From: Imperialibacter roseus
Lineage (GTDB): Bacteria; Bacteroidota; Bacteroidia; Cytophagales; Cyclobacteriaceae
NCBI RefSeq assembly: GCF_032999765.1
Contig: NZ_CP136051.1
Location: 868,001 to 932,000, forward strand
DNA: 64,000 bases
Direction of reading: 5' to 3'
In this document: piece after piece, positions 28,439 through 36,812 of the stretch
Layout of the letters: every line of letters begins with the position of its first letter
Numbering within the stretch: position 1 is the stretch's first letter
Translations under genes and position numbers: made by a program
Notes under the pieces: model-generated
Seen by the model: only the letters and a program-made list of their open reading frames with translations
Database searches by the model: none
Told to the model about the DNA's origin: nothing

Positions 28439-28927
28439 ATGCACTACAAGACGGACAAATCCATACCTGCATTTCTGCAACACCTTGAGACGGTTACAAC
28501 TGCAGGCTCTGCTTCTTTGGTTGTCGGGCCATTTCTGCTGTTGCACTACTTACTCAACGGCTCAAATAGGCGAGACTTCTACGGCCACATTTACAACACA
28601 GGTTTTGATATTGCGATAATCAAAGGTCTTAGTCCCTCATTTTATACTTTAAACGGACAACTGTCTGAGACTGACCAGGGGGTGGTTGTCGAGGTGAGGT
28701 ATGACTTGCTAATTTTTCCTGTTTTGATTTTCACTTTAATTTCAATAGCGCTGACGTTGGGTAGTGTATTCATGTTTTGGAAGTTTAATAATTGGGAGGA
28801 CGGATTTTTCTTGAGCGGAATGCTTCTGTTGACTGTTGCTATGGGTGGACTCGGTGCTAGGAATGATCGCCAGAGGTTGCGCAGACATTTCGTTGCCTTG
28901 ACCGGTGTGACGGAAATTGTCAAATAG
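28439..28927 (+). CDS. Cassette 36: unknown membrane protein, 162 aa
   Basis: Membrane helices near residues 18-38, 92-115 and 122-140, with a beta-rich loop of about 50 residues between the first two, an arrangement like DUF3592-type proteins although the match is not firm. Charged C-terminus. Cassette 28415-29121. Confidence 0.76.
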   Translation: MHYKTDKSIPAFLQHLETVTTAGSASLVVGPFLLLHYLLNGSNRRDFYGHIYNTGFDIAIIKGLSPSFYTLNGQLSETDQGVVVEVRYDLLIFPVLIFTLISIALTLGSVFMFWKFNNWEDGFFLSGMLLLTVAMGGLGARNDRQRLRRHFVALTGVTEIVK

Positions 28928-28965
28928 ACAACAGACCCGCACGTCGACAGCCCAACTGAAAATGT

Positions 28966-29127
28966 TGCTAACACAACAGTAAAGTGAATGTGGGCTTCAC
29001 CGGATGACATAGGGAAGTTGGCTTGGATTGCCCGCCACAATTTATAATTTTAACATTGCCGTGGCTAAGTGCCAGTGGAAGCGGAGCTGCATTAAACTCC
29101 CACACTCACTTTACTGAGGCGTTATAG
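28966..29127 (+). repeat. attC site 36
   Basis: R'' TGCTAAC, R' GTTATAG; CAGTAAAGTGAATGTGGG arms; TTG-N19-TAATTTTA. Confidence 0.93.
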
Positions 29128-29143
29128 GCAATAGAGCTTCTTC

Positions 29144-29911
29144 ATGCATAAAAGTTTCAGGTACGGCATTTTATCGACAGTTCTTATCGGGCTGCTATTT
29201 CAATTCCAGTCAGATCTAAAGTCCGTAGGTCTTCTTCTTCTCTTCTTGATTCTCCCCGTCTTGCTTGTGATCGTGCTATCGACAACCTCGACCGCACTAC
29301 TGACAACAGAGAAAAAACTATCTAGACCATTTCTCGCAACGATAGCAACAACTACAGTTTCACTTTTGCTATATGTGGCTATGAGAATCCTGCATTTACC
29401 TGGGACACCTGAGATGTTCACAATCGCAACATCTCTTTCAATCCTGACTGTAATTGTCGGATGTCTGTATGTATATCTAAATACTAATGTATTGGGACCG
29501 GAACTTATCTTGATTTTCTTGCCCGTTGTCATGGTGGTTTGGCATGTTGTTCCACTAAATACACGAAGCCAGCACAGACCAGAATACCCAGAGTTGATCT
29601 CCAACTTAATATGGAGTCAAGAAGCGGTGTTCGGAGATGCAGTCAATGAATGTGATGTTGCAAAAACAGTTGCGGACTTTAGAACTAAACTAATTGATCA
29701 TTCTGGTGGGCGTGATGAGAATGGCGTGATGCTAGGTGTCTACAATACCGAACTAGTAGAAATTTATCGACAACATGCCGCTGATTTGGTGGACTCTTTG
29801 GCACCATCATATTTGAACAGGACGCTGATAGCAGACGCTGCGAATGTCGGAGAACTTGTCTTATGCCTTGGAGAATTGACAAATCAAGTATTTGCTGACA
29901 AATGCCTATAA
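29144..29911 (+). CDS. Cassette 37: unknown polytopic membrane protein, 255 aa
   Basis: Five or so hydrophobic segments occupy residues 8-140; the last 115 residues are soluble and acidic. No family recognised. TAA stop lies in the R'' box. Cassette 29122-30062. Confidence 0.78.
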   Translation: MHKSFRYGILSTVLIGLLFQFQSDLKSVGLLLLFLILPVLLVIVLSTTSTALLTTEKKLSRPFLATIATTTVSLLLYVAMRILHLPGTPEMFTIATSLSILTVIVGCLYVYLNTNVLGPELILIFLPVVMVVWHVVPLNTRSQHRPEYPELISNLIWSQEAVFGDAVNECDVAKTVADFRTKLIDHSGGRDENGVMLGVYNTELVEIYRQHAADLVDSLAPSYLNRTLIADAANVGELVLCLGELTNQVFADKCL

Positions 29912-30068
29912 CACGCCGCTAACAATGAATGGCGGTTTCATCGGTTTTCAATCATTTGTAGGTTTGGATTGTCCGCCACAAAGTATAAATTTATTAGCGG
30001 CGTGGCTAAGTGCTAGTGGAAACGGAAGTGCATAACATTCCAGCACTCATGTTAGCGAGGCGTTATCA
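29906..30068 (+). repeat. attC site 37
   Basis: R'' CTATAAC, R' GTTATCA; GCTAACAATGAATGGCGG arms; TTG-N19-TAAATTTA. Confidence 0.93.
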
Positions 30069-30085
30069 GCAAAGACTTACTAGAC

Positions 30086-30613
30086 GTGAAAAAAGTTGGG
30101 CTTCTTCTCATCTTCGGAATTGTGGCAGGACTCATAGGCTACCTGAGCTTCGAAGAACTGCTGTACTCTGAGTATTGGCTGCAACGGAAAATCAACAGCT
30201 ACTCATGTATCGAGCCGTTGCTGGACGTACCAAAGGGAACTGCTCAATTGAAGTATAAATTTTTGAAGGATGATGAAATTGACCTTGAGGTTTCTATTAA
30301 TGACGCTGGATATGTATTTCTATCGACCGGAACCTGGCATTCGGACTCTCCAGCAGCCAAGAGTTTCAACTTCAGAACCGACCCTGAAATAACTCAAAAG
30401 ATTATAGACGACTTCAGGTCTCGTTATTCCGAAGCCGAGCTCAACTCATATGACGACCACTTAAATGCCTCTTACTATACATTGGAATTCACCGATTTAC
30501 TGGCCGACGCAGAATTATCGGTCGGATTTTATAACTACATACCCAGTGCAGAATTCCTGGAGCTGACCTCAGAGCTTGTGACATTGGGAAACGCTGTCAT
30601 GGAAGACTTTTAA
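30086..30613 (+). CDS. Cassette 38: unknown membrane-anchored protein, intact copy
   Basis: 175 residues. GTG start at 30086 restores the full N-terminal anchor (MKKVGLLLIFGIVAGLIGYL); the rest matches cassettes 13 and 31 apart from a few silent changes. The soluble domain would face the periplasm or cytosol depending on topology. No family recognised. Cassette 30063-30774. Confidence 0.8.
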   Translation: MKKVGLLLIFGIVAGLIGYLSFEELLYSEYWLQRKINSYSCIEPLLDVPKGTAQLKYKFLKDDEIDLEVSINDAGYVFLSTGTWHSDSPAAKSFNFRTDPEITQKIIDDFRSRYSEAELNSYDDHLNASYYTLEFTDLLADAELSVGFYNYIPSAEFLELTSELVTLGNAVMEDF

Positions 30614-30617
30614 AAGC

Positions 30618-30780
30618 TGATAACACAGCGGTAAAAATGAATGTGGGCTTTATTGGTTATCAAAGGTCAGTTGTCTTGGATTGCCCGCCACAATTTATAA
30701 TTTTAACATCGCCGTGGCTAAGTGCCAGTGGAAGCGGAGCTGTATAAAACTCCCACACTCACTTTACTGAGGCGTTGTAG
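30618..30780 (+). repeat. attC site 38
   Basis: R'' TGATAAC, R' GTTGTAG; left arm of CGGTAAAAATG type, right arm ACTTTACTGAGGCG; TTG-N19-TAATTTTA. Confidence 0.93.
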
Positions 30781-31400
30781 CCAATTTGGATTTTCTGGCG
30801 TTGGGCGCATGTGAGATCGAAGCCTTTGCTGTCTTCAACTGGCTGAAAAAAAAAGCTCTCGTTTCAAGCCGCTCGGTAAACGACTTCTGTGTCATCATAC
30901 AACCCCTCATCCTGATCACGCCCAATCAGCCATCGCTTGGCCCCCCTCTCTGATGGATACCCCCCGACTCGGCCAGCGCACTTCGTAGGTGTAATTGACA
31001 GGTCTAAGGCCGTGACACCCCCCGCTCTGTTTTTCGCCCACGCCGCTTACACACATTCCCCTTACACTGGCGATTCACGCCCACACGGCCATCGCACCTG
31101 CAGTGAACAGTCATTCTGCAAGGCCGCTGGACAACTGCTACCCAAGGACGGCTGTCCTGCTGATGGCGCTGCTAGACAATGAAAAAGGCTACAACACAGG
31201 TGTATAGCGAATGCCCAAGCTGCATAATGGAAGCGGTAGTAGGAGAGTAGTGCCGTTTCGCTCGTCAAGCAGCGGAGGGCTATGGAAAAGTTGCCGGTTC
31301 CAGGTTATGCTGAATGGCTAAACCAGTCTTTGCTGTTTCGAGCGAATCGGCTATCTTTCTGCAATTAGAAACGGTGTGGGGCACTCGCCATACACAGGCG
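30775..31400 (+). mobile_element. Cassette 39: diverged gene-less cassette, family NC variant 2
   Basis: Body aligns with the NC cassettes with scattered substitutions and shares the long attC of cassette 9. No convincing gene; the forward 81-codon frame at 30937 is not kept in the other copies. Confidence 0.82.
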
Positions 31401-31406
31401 TTGTAT
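31189..31406 (+). repeat. attC site 39 (long type)
   Basis: 218 bp. R'' CTACAAC, R' GTTGTAT; arms as in attC 9 with a perfect CTGTGTATGGCGAGTG right arm. No main-type core. Confidence 0.85.
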
Positions 31407-31418
31407 GGCATTGCAGGA

Positions 31419-31943
31419 ATGAAGAAAACCATAGTCATCGGACTACTAACAGCAGCATTTGTTGTCCTTTATTATCTTGGCGGAGTCTTTTACGCTGGAT
31501 CAGAATTTCTTTTGCTACCAGTCATGTTGATGCTTCTTCTTGCAGCGGTTGCTGGACCACTTACACTTTTACTTTCGAGTTACAAGTTCTTTAAGGGTCA
31601 ACGACTCGGAAATCTGCTAATTTGGACAAATGGTCTAGCTATTGGGGCTTATGTAGGCTATTTCGCTACCAAGCCGATTCTTAAATGGGACACAGACCAG
31701 CGGGATACCAGTGGACAGATAATATCGAAACGGCTTGAGGATTACAAAGTAGCGAACGGACATTATCCCGCCGACTTGGCTGACCTGGACGAAGCATCCT
31801 TGAATGAAGTTTTGCCAGCTGCATACCAAGTGAGCCGGTTCAGCTACTTTCTGGACGATAAGGACTATCATCTAGATATCCCGATTCCTATTACAGATCG
31901 ATGGCACTGGGACAAGAGTGAGAAAATTTGGAAGTACCAATAA
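31419..31943 (+). CDS. Cassette 40: unknown membrane protein, 174 aa
   Basis: Three membrane helices (about residues 4-24, 31-52, 63-85) and a soluble tail with a YPADLADLDE segment (about 115-125). Plan and tail resemble the cassette 23 gene 1 product, so they may be distant homologues. ATG 31419 preferred because it begins the first helix; in-frame upstream codons lie in the preceding attC. Cassette 31401-32103. Confidence 0.77.
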   Translation: MKKTIVIGLLTAAFVVLYYLGGVFYAGSEFLLLPVMLMLLLAAVAGPLTLLLSSYKFFKGQRLGNLLIWTNGLAIGAYVGYFATKPILKWDTDQRDTSGQIISKRLEDYKVANGHYPADLADLDEASLNEVLPAAYQVSRFSYFLDDKDYHLDIPIPITDRWHWDKSEKIWKYQ

Positions 31944-31948
31944 AGCCA

Positions 31949-32109
31949 TACAACACAAACCTAAGACATCATGGGGCCTTAGCTGTAAGGAAATCGCAGT
32001 GGGGATTGCAGTCCCCGCCACTTTGTGTATTTTTATCATCGGTGTGGCTAAGTACGTACGGTGGCGGATTCTCTTACCAATCCCCACGCTGCTTAGCTAG
32101 GCGTTATCA
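31949..32109 (+). repeat. attC site 40
   Basis: R'' ATACAAC, R' GTTATCA; CCTAAGACATCATGGGGCC arms; TTG-N19-TATTTTTA. Confidence 0.92.
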
Positions 32110-32126
32110 GCAAAGACTTACTAGAC

Positions 32127-32660
32127 GTGAAAAAAGTTGGGCTTCTTCTCATCTTCGGAATTGTGGCAGGACTCACAGGCTACCTGAGCTTCGAAGAACT
32201 GCTGTACTCTGAGTATTGGCTGCAACGGAAAATCAACAGGTACTCATGTATCGAGCCGTTGCTGGACGTACAAAAGGGAACTGCTCAATTGAAGTATAAA
32301 TTTTTGAAGGATGATGAAATTGACCTTGAGGTTTCTATTAATGACGCTGGATATGTATTTCTCTCGACCGGAACCTGGCATGAGGACTCTCCAGCAGCCA
32401 AGAGTTTCAACTTCAGAACTGACCCTGAAATAACTCGAAAGATTATAGACGACTTCAGGTCTCGTTATTCCGAAGCCGAGCTTAACTCATATGACGACCA
32501 CTTAAATGCCTCTTACTATACATTGGAATTCACCGATTTATTGGCAGACGCAGAGTTATCGGTCGGATTTTATAACTACATACCCAGTGCAGAATTCCTA
32601 GAGCTGACTTCAGAGCTTGTGACATTGGGAAACGACGTGATGGAAGACTTTAAAAACTGA
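32127..32660 (+). CDS. Cassette 41 gene 1: unknown membrane-anchored protein, diverged copy
   Basis: 177 residues, GTG start, full anchor. It is the most diverged of the four family members (for example Thr for Ile in the anchor, Glu for Ser near the middle, two extra C-terminal residues). Its attC is absent: where the others read CTGATAAC this one reads CTGATAGC and continues into a second gene. Confidence 0.79.
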   Translation: MKKVGLLLIFGIVAGLTGYLSFEELLYSEYWLQRKINRYSCIEPLLDVQKGTAQLKYKFLKDDEIDLEVSINDAGYVFLSTGTWHEDSPAAKSFNFRTDPEITRKIIDDFRSRYSEAELNSYDDHLNASYYTLEFTDLLADAELSVGFYNYIPSAEFLELTSELVTLGNDVMEDFKN

Positions 32661-32680
32661 TAGCAAAAGGCTTTGATCAC

Positions 32681-33010
32681 ATGACGAAAAAGTTTCTGCA
32701 CACGGATAAGAAAGCAAACGGAGTAAACAGCAAAAGTGAATTCATAATTCCCGACATTTTTGAACTAAAGAGCCGACTTGTCGGACTGGAAACCGGGACA
32801 ATATATCAATGCGGTTTAGTTGTTTATACCGGTTTAGACTTATCACCAGCTGACATCTTTACCAAAATCGAAGTCAAACGTCCGAATACTAAGATCGACA
32901 AGAGACAGGCTGAACTGCTCTTATCAAATTTTCTTATTCAGTTGAAGGCTGCAAAGATCGGAAAGAAGTTGGCGATAGACACTCAATTTGGGTTAATCGA
33001 AACTAAGTAG
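32681..33010 (+). CDS. Cassette 41 gene 2: unknown cytosolic protein, 109 aa
   Basis: Lys-rich small protein (start MTKKFLHTDKKANG), alpha/beta character with a Leu-rich helix near residues 85-100. No export signal. It lies 20 bp downstream of gene 1 where an attC would be expected, and the 3' flank carries a stray GCGTTAGC (33022-33029). Cassette 32104-33212 therefore looks like two cassettes fused by loss of the intervening site. Confidence 0.72.
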   Translation: MTKKFLHTDKKANGVNSKSEFIIPDIFELKSRLVGLETGTIYQCGLVVYTGLDLSPADIFTKIEVKRPNTKIDKRQAELLLSNFLIQLKAAKIGKKLAIDTQFGLIETK

Positions 33011-33055
33011 GATCAACATGAGCGTTAGCTATGCGAGGCACGGCTGAATAGAAGC

Positions 33056-33218
33056 TGATAACACAGCGGTAAAAATGAATGTGGGCCTCACCGGTTGTCA
33101 ATGGTCAGTTGGCTTGGATTGTCCGCCACAAATTTTAATTTTATCATCGGTGTGGCTAAGATGTAGTGGAAGCGGAGCTGCATAAAACTCCCACACTCAT
33201 TTTACCGAGGCGTTGTGA
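33056..33218 (+). repeat. attC site 41
   Basis: R'' TGATAAC, R' GTTGTGA; CGGTAAAAATGAATGTGGG arms; TTG-N19-TAATTTTA. Confidence 0.93.
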
Positions 33219-33230
33219 GCTATTTTCGGA

Positions 33231-33710
33231 GTGGCTAAAAACTATCAAACACCAAACTTGACTGAAGCGGAGTACATACTAGAAATAAAAAAGATTGACC
33301 TGGTTCTTAAAGACAAGGTCAGCAATGTAGTTTCATGTAATGAATCAGAATATTGGTTTGGTGTTGAGCCTATTAACAATGACGATCAGTGCATTTGGAT
33401 ACAATATGAATCCAAAGAAATAAGAGTTGGCATTGGGCCGGTTTATGAAGTTTTCGATGACAAGTCTGAGGGGCAAGAACTCATCAATGGAGTAAGACGA
33501 TTCATTCAGTTATTGACAAATCCTATAAATGTGATTTCTCACTATAGAGGTGATTTTAAGTTCCGAGCTGATTACTACCTAATGATTAAAAGTAACCAGG
33601 AGCTAATTGGTACGAGCTTGACATGGCTTTACCCTTTTTGGCAGAGAAAGTCGTCAAAATCGCAAATTCAAAGTCATATCATCTCACCAACTGAGCTAAG
33701 TTACTTCTGA
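33231..33710 (+). CDS. Cassette 42 gene 1: unknown 159-aa cytosolic protein
   Basis: GTG start 18 bp after the junction. Soluble alpha/beta protein with a WFGVEPIN segment (near residue 42) and a C-terminal aromatic/basic region. No family recognised. It precedes the HEPN-like gene by 38 bp in the same cassette, so it may be its partner or antidote; that is inference from position only. Confidence 0.72.
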   Translation: MAKNYQTPNLTEAEYILEIKKIDLVLKDKVSNVVSCNESEYWFGVEPINNDDQCIWIQYESKEIRVGIGPVYEVFDDKSEGQELINGVRRFIQLLTNPINVISHYRGDFKFRADYYLMIKSNQELIGTSLTWLYPFWQRKSSKSQIQSHIISPTELSYF

Positions 33711-33748
33711 TAGAATCATAAGGTGGCGGCTTAAAACAACGGAAAAGA

Positions 33749-34492
33749 ATGATGGCAAAGGCGACACCACCTTGGGCTAACGGGCCCGGTGAACTTTTAA
33801 AACACGGACTTCGGCTATTGCAAAAAGATTCGGATACCAACAGACGAATTGCAATGATTTGCATTGACAATTCTATTGAGTTGATGATGAAAACGTTCTT
33901 AGGACTTCCCTTTAGAATAACAGGTATAAAAATTAGCAGGAAAGACTACGCCGACATGGTAGAAAGTTTCCCAAAGTTGCTTGATGCAATCGAAACGCAC
34001 GCTTCAGACAAGATTGTTGGCATTGATTTAGGCGAAATTGAATGGTTTCACAGACTACGGAACGAACTTTACCATCAAGGAAATGGATTGACAGTTGATA
34101 GGAAAAATGTTGATGTTTATGCTGAAATAGCAAATCTGCTTTTTCTAAATCTGTTCGGGTTTAAACTAATTGAGGAACAGGAAGATAAAACCGAGCTTCT
34201 TGGCAAATTCATGGAGGCATGGATAAAATTTGAGCAGACTAGTACGAGCATGTCATTCATACTGAGCGAAGACGAAAAGAGAAGGATGCCAATGGATGCT
34301 CTTAGATTGATATATAAGAGTAACTTCCTAACTGTTTCTGAATTCAAAAGGTTGGAATTAATTCGCAGGATAAGGAATGAAGTTGTTCATGGCGTGCAGG
34401 ATTATGAAAGCAGTATTGATCAACAGATAATTGATGAGCTAAAGCAAATAACAAAACAAATTGAAACCAGGGTACTAGAGGCAACCAAGTAA
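33749..34492 (+). CDS. Cassette 42 gene 2: protein with two HEPN-type RNxxxH motifs
   Basis: 247 residues, all helical, no export signal. Two motifs of the HEPN RNase type are visible: RNELYH (Arg104-His109) after an acidic helix, and RNEVVH (Arg209-His214) near the C-terminus. HEPN proteins often cleave RNA in toxin-antitoxin, abortive infection and CRISPR-linked systems, with R and H in the active site formed by a dimer; two motifs in one chain could form an internal pair. Specific target unknown. ATG at 33749 or 33752. Cassette 33213-34812 (1600 bp) is the largest. Confidence 0.75.
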   Translation: MMAKATPPWANGPGELLKHGLRLLQKDSDTNRRIAMICIDNSIELMMKTFLGLPFRITGIKISRKDYADMVESFPKLLDAIETHASDKIVGIDLGEIEWFHRLRNELYHQGNGLTVDRKNVDVYAEIANLLFLNLFGFKLIEEQEDKTELLGKFMEAWIKFEQTSTSMSFILSEDEKRRMPMDALRLIYKSNFLTVSEFKRLELIRRIRNEVVHGVQDYESSIDQQIIDELKQITKQIETRVLEATK

Positions 34493-34656
34493 ATAGTACC
34501 TAAAATGGATTTGCGGACTCCAAGCCTATGAGCTTCAAATTTCACTGCAAAATCCTAGTCTGGACTATTGCGCCAGGCGGGACACGACTGAATATTGGCT
34601 TAGTTAAAGAGTCGAGACAGTAGCTCACTACCTTACTGACCTACGATTAGAAAAGC
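34493..34656 (+). pseudogene. Remnant of the cassette 43 gene-2 3' end inside cassette 42
   Basis: From about 34562 the sequence GGCGGGACACGACTGAATATTGG...ACTGACCTACGATTAG parallels the last 100 bp of the 192-aa gene at 35180-35758, with several changes and a shortened interval. It ends at the same GCTCACAAC box. No open frame survives, so it is a tail left from an older cassette. Confidence 0.7.
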
Positions 34657-34818
34657 TCACAACACAAACCTATCATGCATGGGGGTTTCGATAGTGAGGC
34701 AACGACAGCTCACTTGGAATCTCCGCCACAAAGTATAAATTTATCAGTTGAGTGGCTAAGTGCTAGCGGGAGCTGAACTGCATTAAAAACCCCCACGCAC
34801 GATAGCTAGTCGTTGTGA
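34657..34818 (+). repeat. attC site 42
   Basis: R'' TCACAAC, R' GTTGTGA; CCTATCATGCATGGGGG arms; TTG-N19-TAAATTTA. Confidence 0.93.
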
Positions 34819-34835
34819 GCAATAGACTGATAATC

Positions 34836-35180
34836 ATGGAATTTCTGCGCAAACTTTTTGGACTTCAAAAATCGAACTCTGAGCATGGGGTGGTAATTCA
34901 CTTCAATTACAATAAGGAGGACTTGGCCCCGCTACAAGATCTGGAAAGAAGGCTTGATGACGTATTAAAAGGTAAAGCCGTAGGGGATTATGATGGTAAC
35001 GAAATCGCAGTAGACTATTCGGATGGGTATTTATTCTTATATGGCAGGAATGCCGAAGAACTATTCGCAGAAATTAAAGGAACACTTGAATCGACCGACT
35101 TCATGTCGGGAGCGAATGTCAAATTGAGATTTGGTCCTCCAGAGGATGGAGTTAAGGAAATTGAATTTAAACTCAATTAA
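34836..35180 (+). CDS. Cassette 43 gene 1: unknown 114-aa cytosolic protein
   Basis: Small acidic alpha/beta protein (MEFLRKLFG start; GDYDGNEIAVDYSDGYLFLYG near residues 50-70) typical of a widespread hypothetical type found with immunity or sensing genes; no name assigned. An in-frame GTG at 34815 lies inside R', so ATG 34836 is preferred. Its TAA overlaps the ATG of the next gene. Confidence 0.77.
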   Translation: MEFLRKLFGLQKSNSEHGVVIHFNYNKEDLAPLQDLERRLDDVLKGKAVGDYDGNEIAVDYSDGYLFLYGRNAEELFAEIKGTLESTDFMSGANVKLRFGPPEDGVKEIEFKLN

Positions 35181-35758
35181 TGTTTGCTGCTCAGACAAAA
35201 GCAAGAGGAATCGATTTGAAAACTATTTACCAAACGCTCATCTGGGCCGGTATTTTGATTTTCATTACCGGAGTTATCTGTGACGCAAAAGCTATCGAGT
35301 ACTTGAGATATGGAGCGATAGTCGGACCCATACTTTTTGGTATCGGGACCATCATTTGGATTCCTTTGCGAATCAAAAATCCGATCCTTCATCCAATGAA
35401 CTTCCATGAATACAAATCAACAGCAGATGCGTTTCTAGCCTTCATATTCAATAATTTTATGTTGGAGTTTTGGGCCTTCTGTTGCGCTTTTGGAATGCTG
35501 ATGGTGACAGGTGGAGGCGCAGCGATGAAAAGTTCTGGCGGTTTCAATGCTGCTGTAACAACTATAATGGCAGACGACGAGCTGACCAACCGTATTGGCG
35601 AATTCCAAGGAACCGGAATACTGGTGTCCGGCTCAACTAGTTCGACCAAGGCACACCTCATTTTTAGCGCATATGGGACAACCGGCGGGACACGGGTCAG
35701 TATTAGTTTGGCTAAAGAGTCCGGACAATGGCTTACTACCTCACTGACCTACGATTAG
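35180..35758 (+). CDS. Cassette 43 gene 2: unknown membrane protein, 192 aa
   Basis: Starts within TAATG, so it is coupled to gene 1. Three hydrophobic helices (about 14-34, 38-60, 88-110) then a soluble domain of about 80 residues rich in Thr, Ser and Gly. No family recognised. Its 3' end has a degenerate double in cassette 42. Cassette 34813-35921. Confidence 0.77.
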   Translation: MFAAQTKARGIDLKTIYQTLIWAGILIFITGVICDAKAIEYLRYGAIVGPILFGIGTIIWIPLRIKNPILHPMNFHEYKSTADAFLAFIFNNFMLEFWAFCCAFGMLMVTGGGAAMKSSGGFNAAVTTIMADDELTNRIGEFQGTGILVSGSTSSTKAHLIFSAYGTTGGTRVSISLAKESGQWLTTSLTYD

Positions 35759-35764
35759 AAATGC

Positions 35765-35927
35765 TCACAACACAGCGGTAAAAATGAATGTGGGCTTCAC
35801 TGGTTGTCAAAGGTCAGTTGGCTTGGAATCTCCGCCACAAAGTATAATTTTATCATCAGCGTGGCTAAGATGTTGTGGAAGCGGAGCTGCATAAAACTCC
35901 CACACTCATTTTACCGAGGCGTTAGTA
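35765..35927 (+). repeat. attC site 43
   Basis: R'' TCACAAC, R' GTTAGTA; CGGTAAAAATGAATGTGGG arms; TTG-N19-TAATTTTA. Confidence 0.93.
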
Positions 35928-35936
35928 GCAATAATC

Positions 35937-36635
35937 TTGACGCAGAAATACAGCATTAACCGAACTGCAACGTATAAATCTCTGAAATACTGGAGACATC
36001 TGCTTTCGTCGGCTCCTTTAGTAATAATCCTGGCTGCTCCATTCGCTCACTATATCAAGGGTATGGACTGGGACACTGCAAAAGTAGTCGGACCCATATC
36101 TGCCTTAGTCGGTTATGCAATAATTGGAGCGGTACCGACTCTTATTATGCATTTGGTTCATTATTTCTCAAATAGGGGCGTTCAAATCATCGTCGACCAA
36201 GAGTCTGCGTGTGTTACATTCAGAAGGGAAATTGAATTTACCTACTCATTTGACGACCTGACCGTGACCCAACATTCGTCACTTTATCAGGAGAACAAAA
36301 GACGCATACCTACCAGCTGGTCGAACTATTCATTTCTACAAGTCCGAACTTCGGACAACAAGGAATTCAATATCAGCTCGATCATTATGTCCATGGATGA
36401 GTTTCCTGTCAAACCATTGAACTATTCTTACTCATTTTGGCCTGCAATGGCTGATTGGTGCATCCATCATGACTACAATCGGAACAAGCTGTTGACGGTC
36501 TGGAAAGATAGGTTCTCCAAATTGACAATTGAGCAAATAGAATCCCAGCTTAAAGAAGGGAATCGGCTAGAGCAGCTCCCTAAACAGGCTTTGGAGGAAC
36601 TACTAGCGGAAAAAAAGCTACTAACACAACAGTAA
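35937..36635 (+). CDS. Cassette 44: unknown membrane protein, 232 aa
   Basis: TTG start 15 bp after the junction. Two membrane helices near residues 23-45 and 55-78, then a cytosolic-type domain of about 150 residues with a YSFDDLTV segment resembling PH-like membrane proteins. Stop TAA lies in the attC (ending LLTQQ). Cassette 35922-36774. Confidence 0.77.
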   Translation: MTQKYSINRTATYKSLKYWRHLLSSAPLVIILAAPFAHYIKGMDWDTAKVVGPISALVGYAIIGAVPTLIMHLVHYFSNRGVQIIVDQESACVTFRREIEFTYSFDDLTVTQHSSLYQENKRRIPTSWSNYSFLQVRTSDNKEFNISSIIMSMDEFPVKPLNYSYSFWPAMADWCIHHDYNRNKLLTVWKDRFSKLTIEQIESQLKEGNRLEQLPKQALEELLAEKKLLTQQ

Positions 36636-36780
36636 AGTGAATGTGGGCTTCACCGGATGCCATAGGGAAGTTGGCTTGGATTGCCCGCCACAATTTATAA
36701 TTTTAACATTGCCGTGGCTAAGTGCCAGTGGAAGCGGAGCTGCATTAAACTCCCACACTCACTTTACTGAGGCGTTATCC
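36618..36780 (+). repeat. attC site 44
   Basis: R'' TACTAAC, R' GTTATCC; CAGTAAAGTGAATGTGGG arms; TTG-N19-TAATTTTA. Confidence 0.93.
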
Positions 36781-36812
36781 GCAATGATCATAGACCTTAA
36801 CTAATCTGCGAA

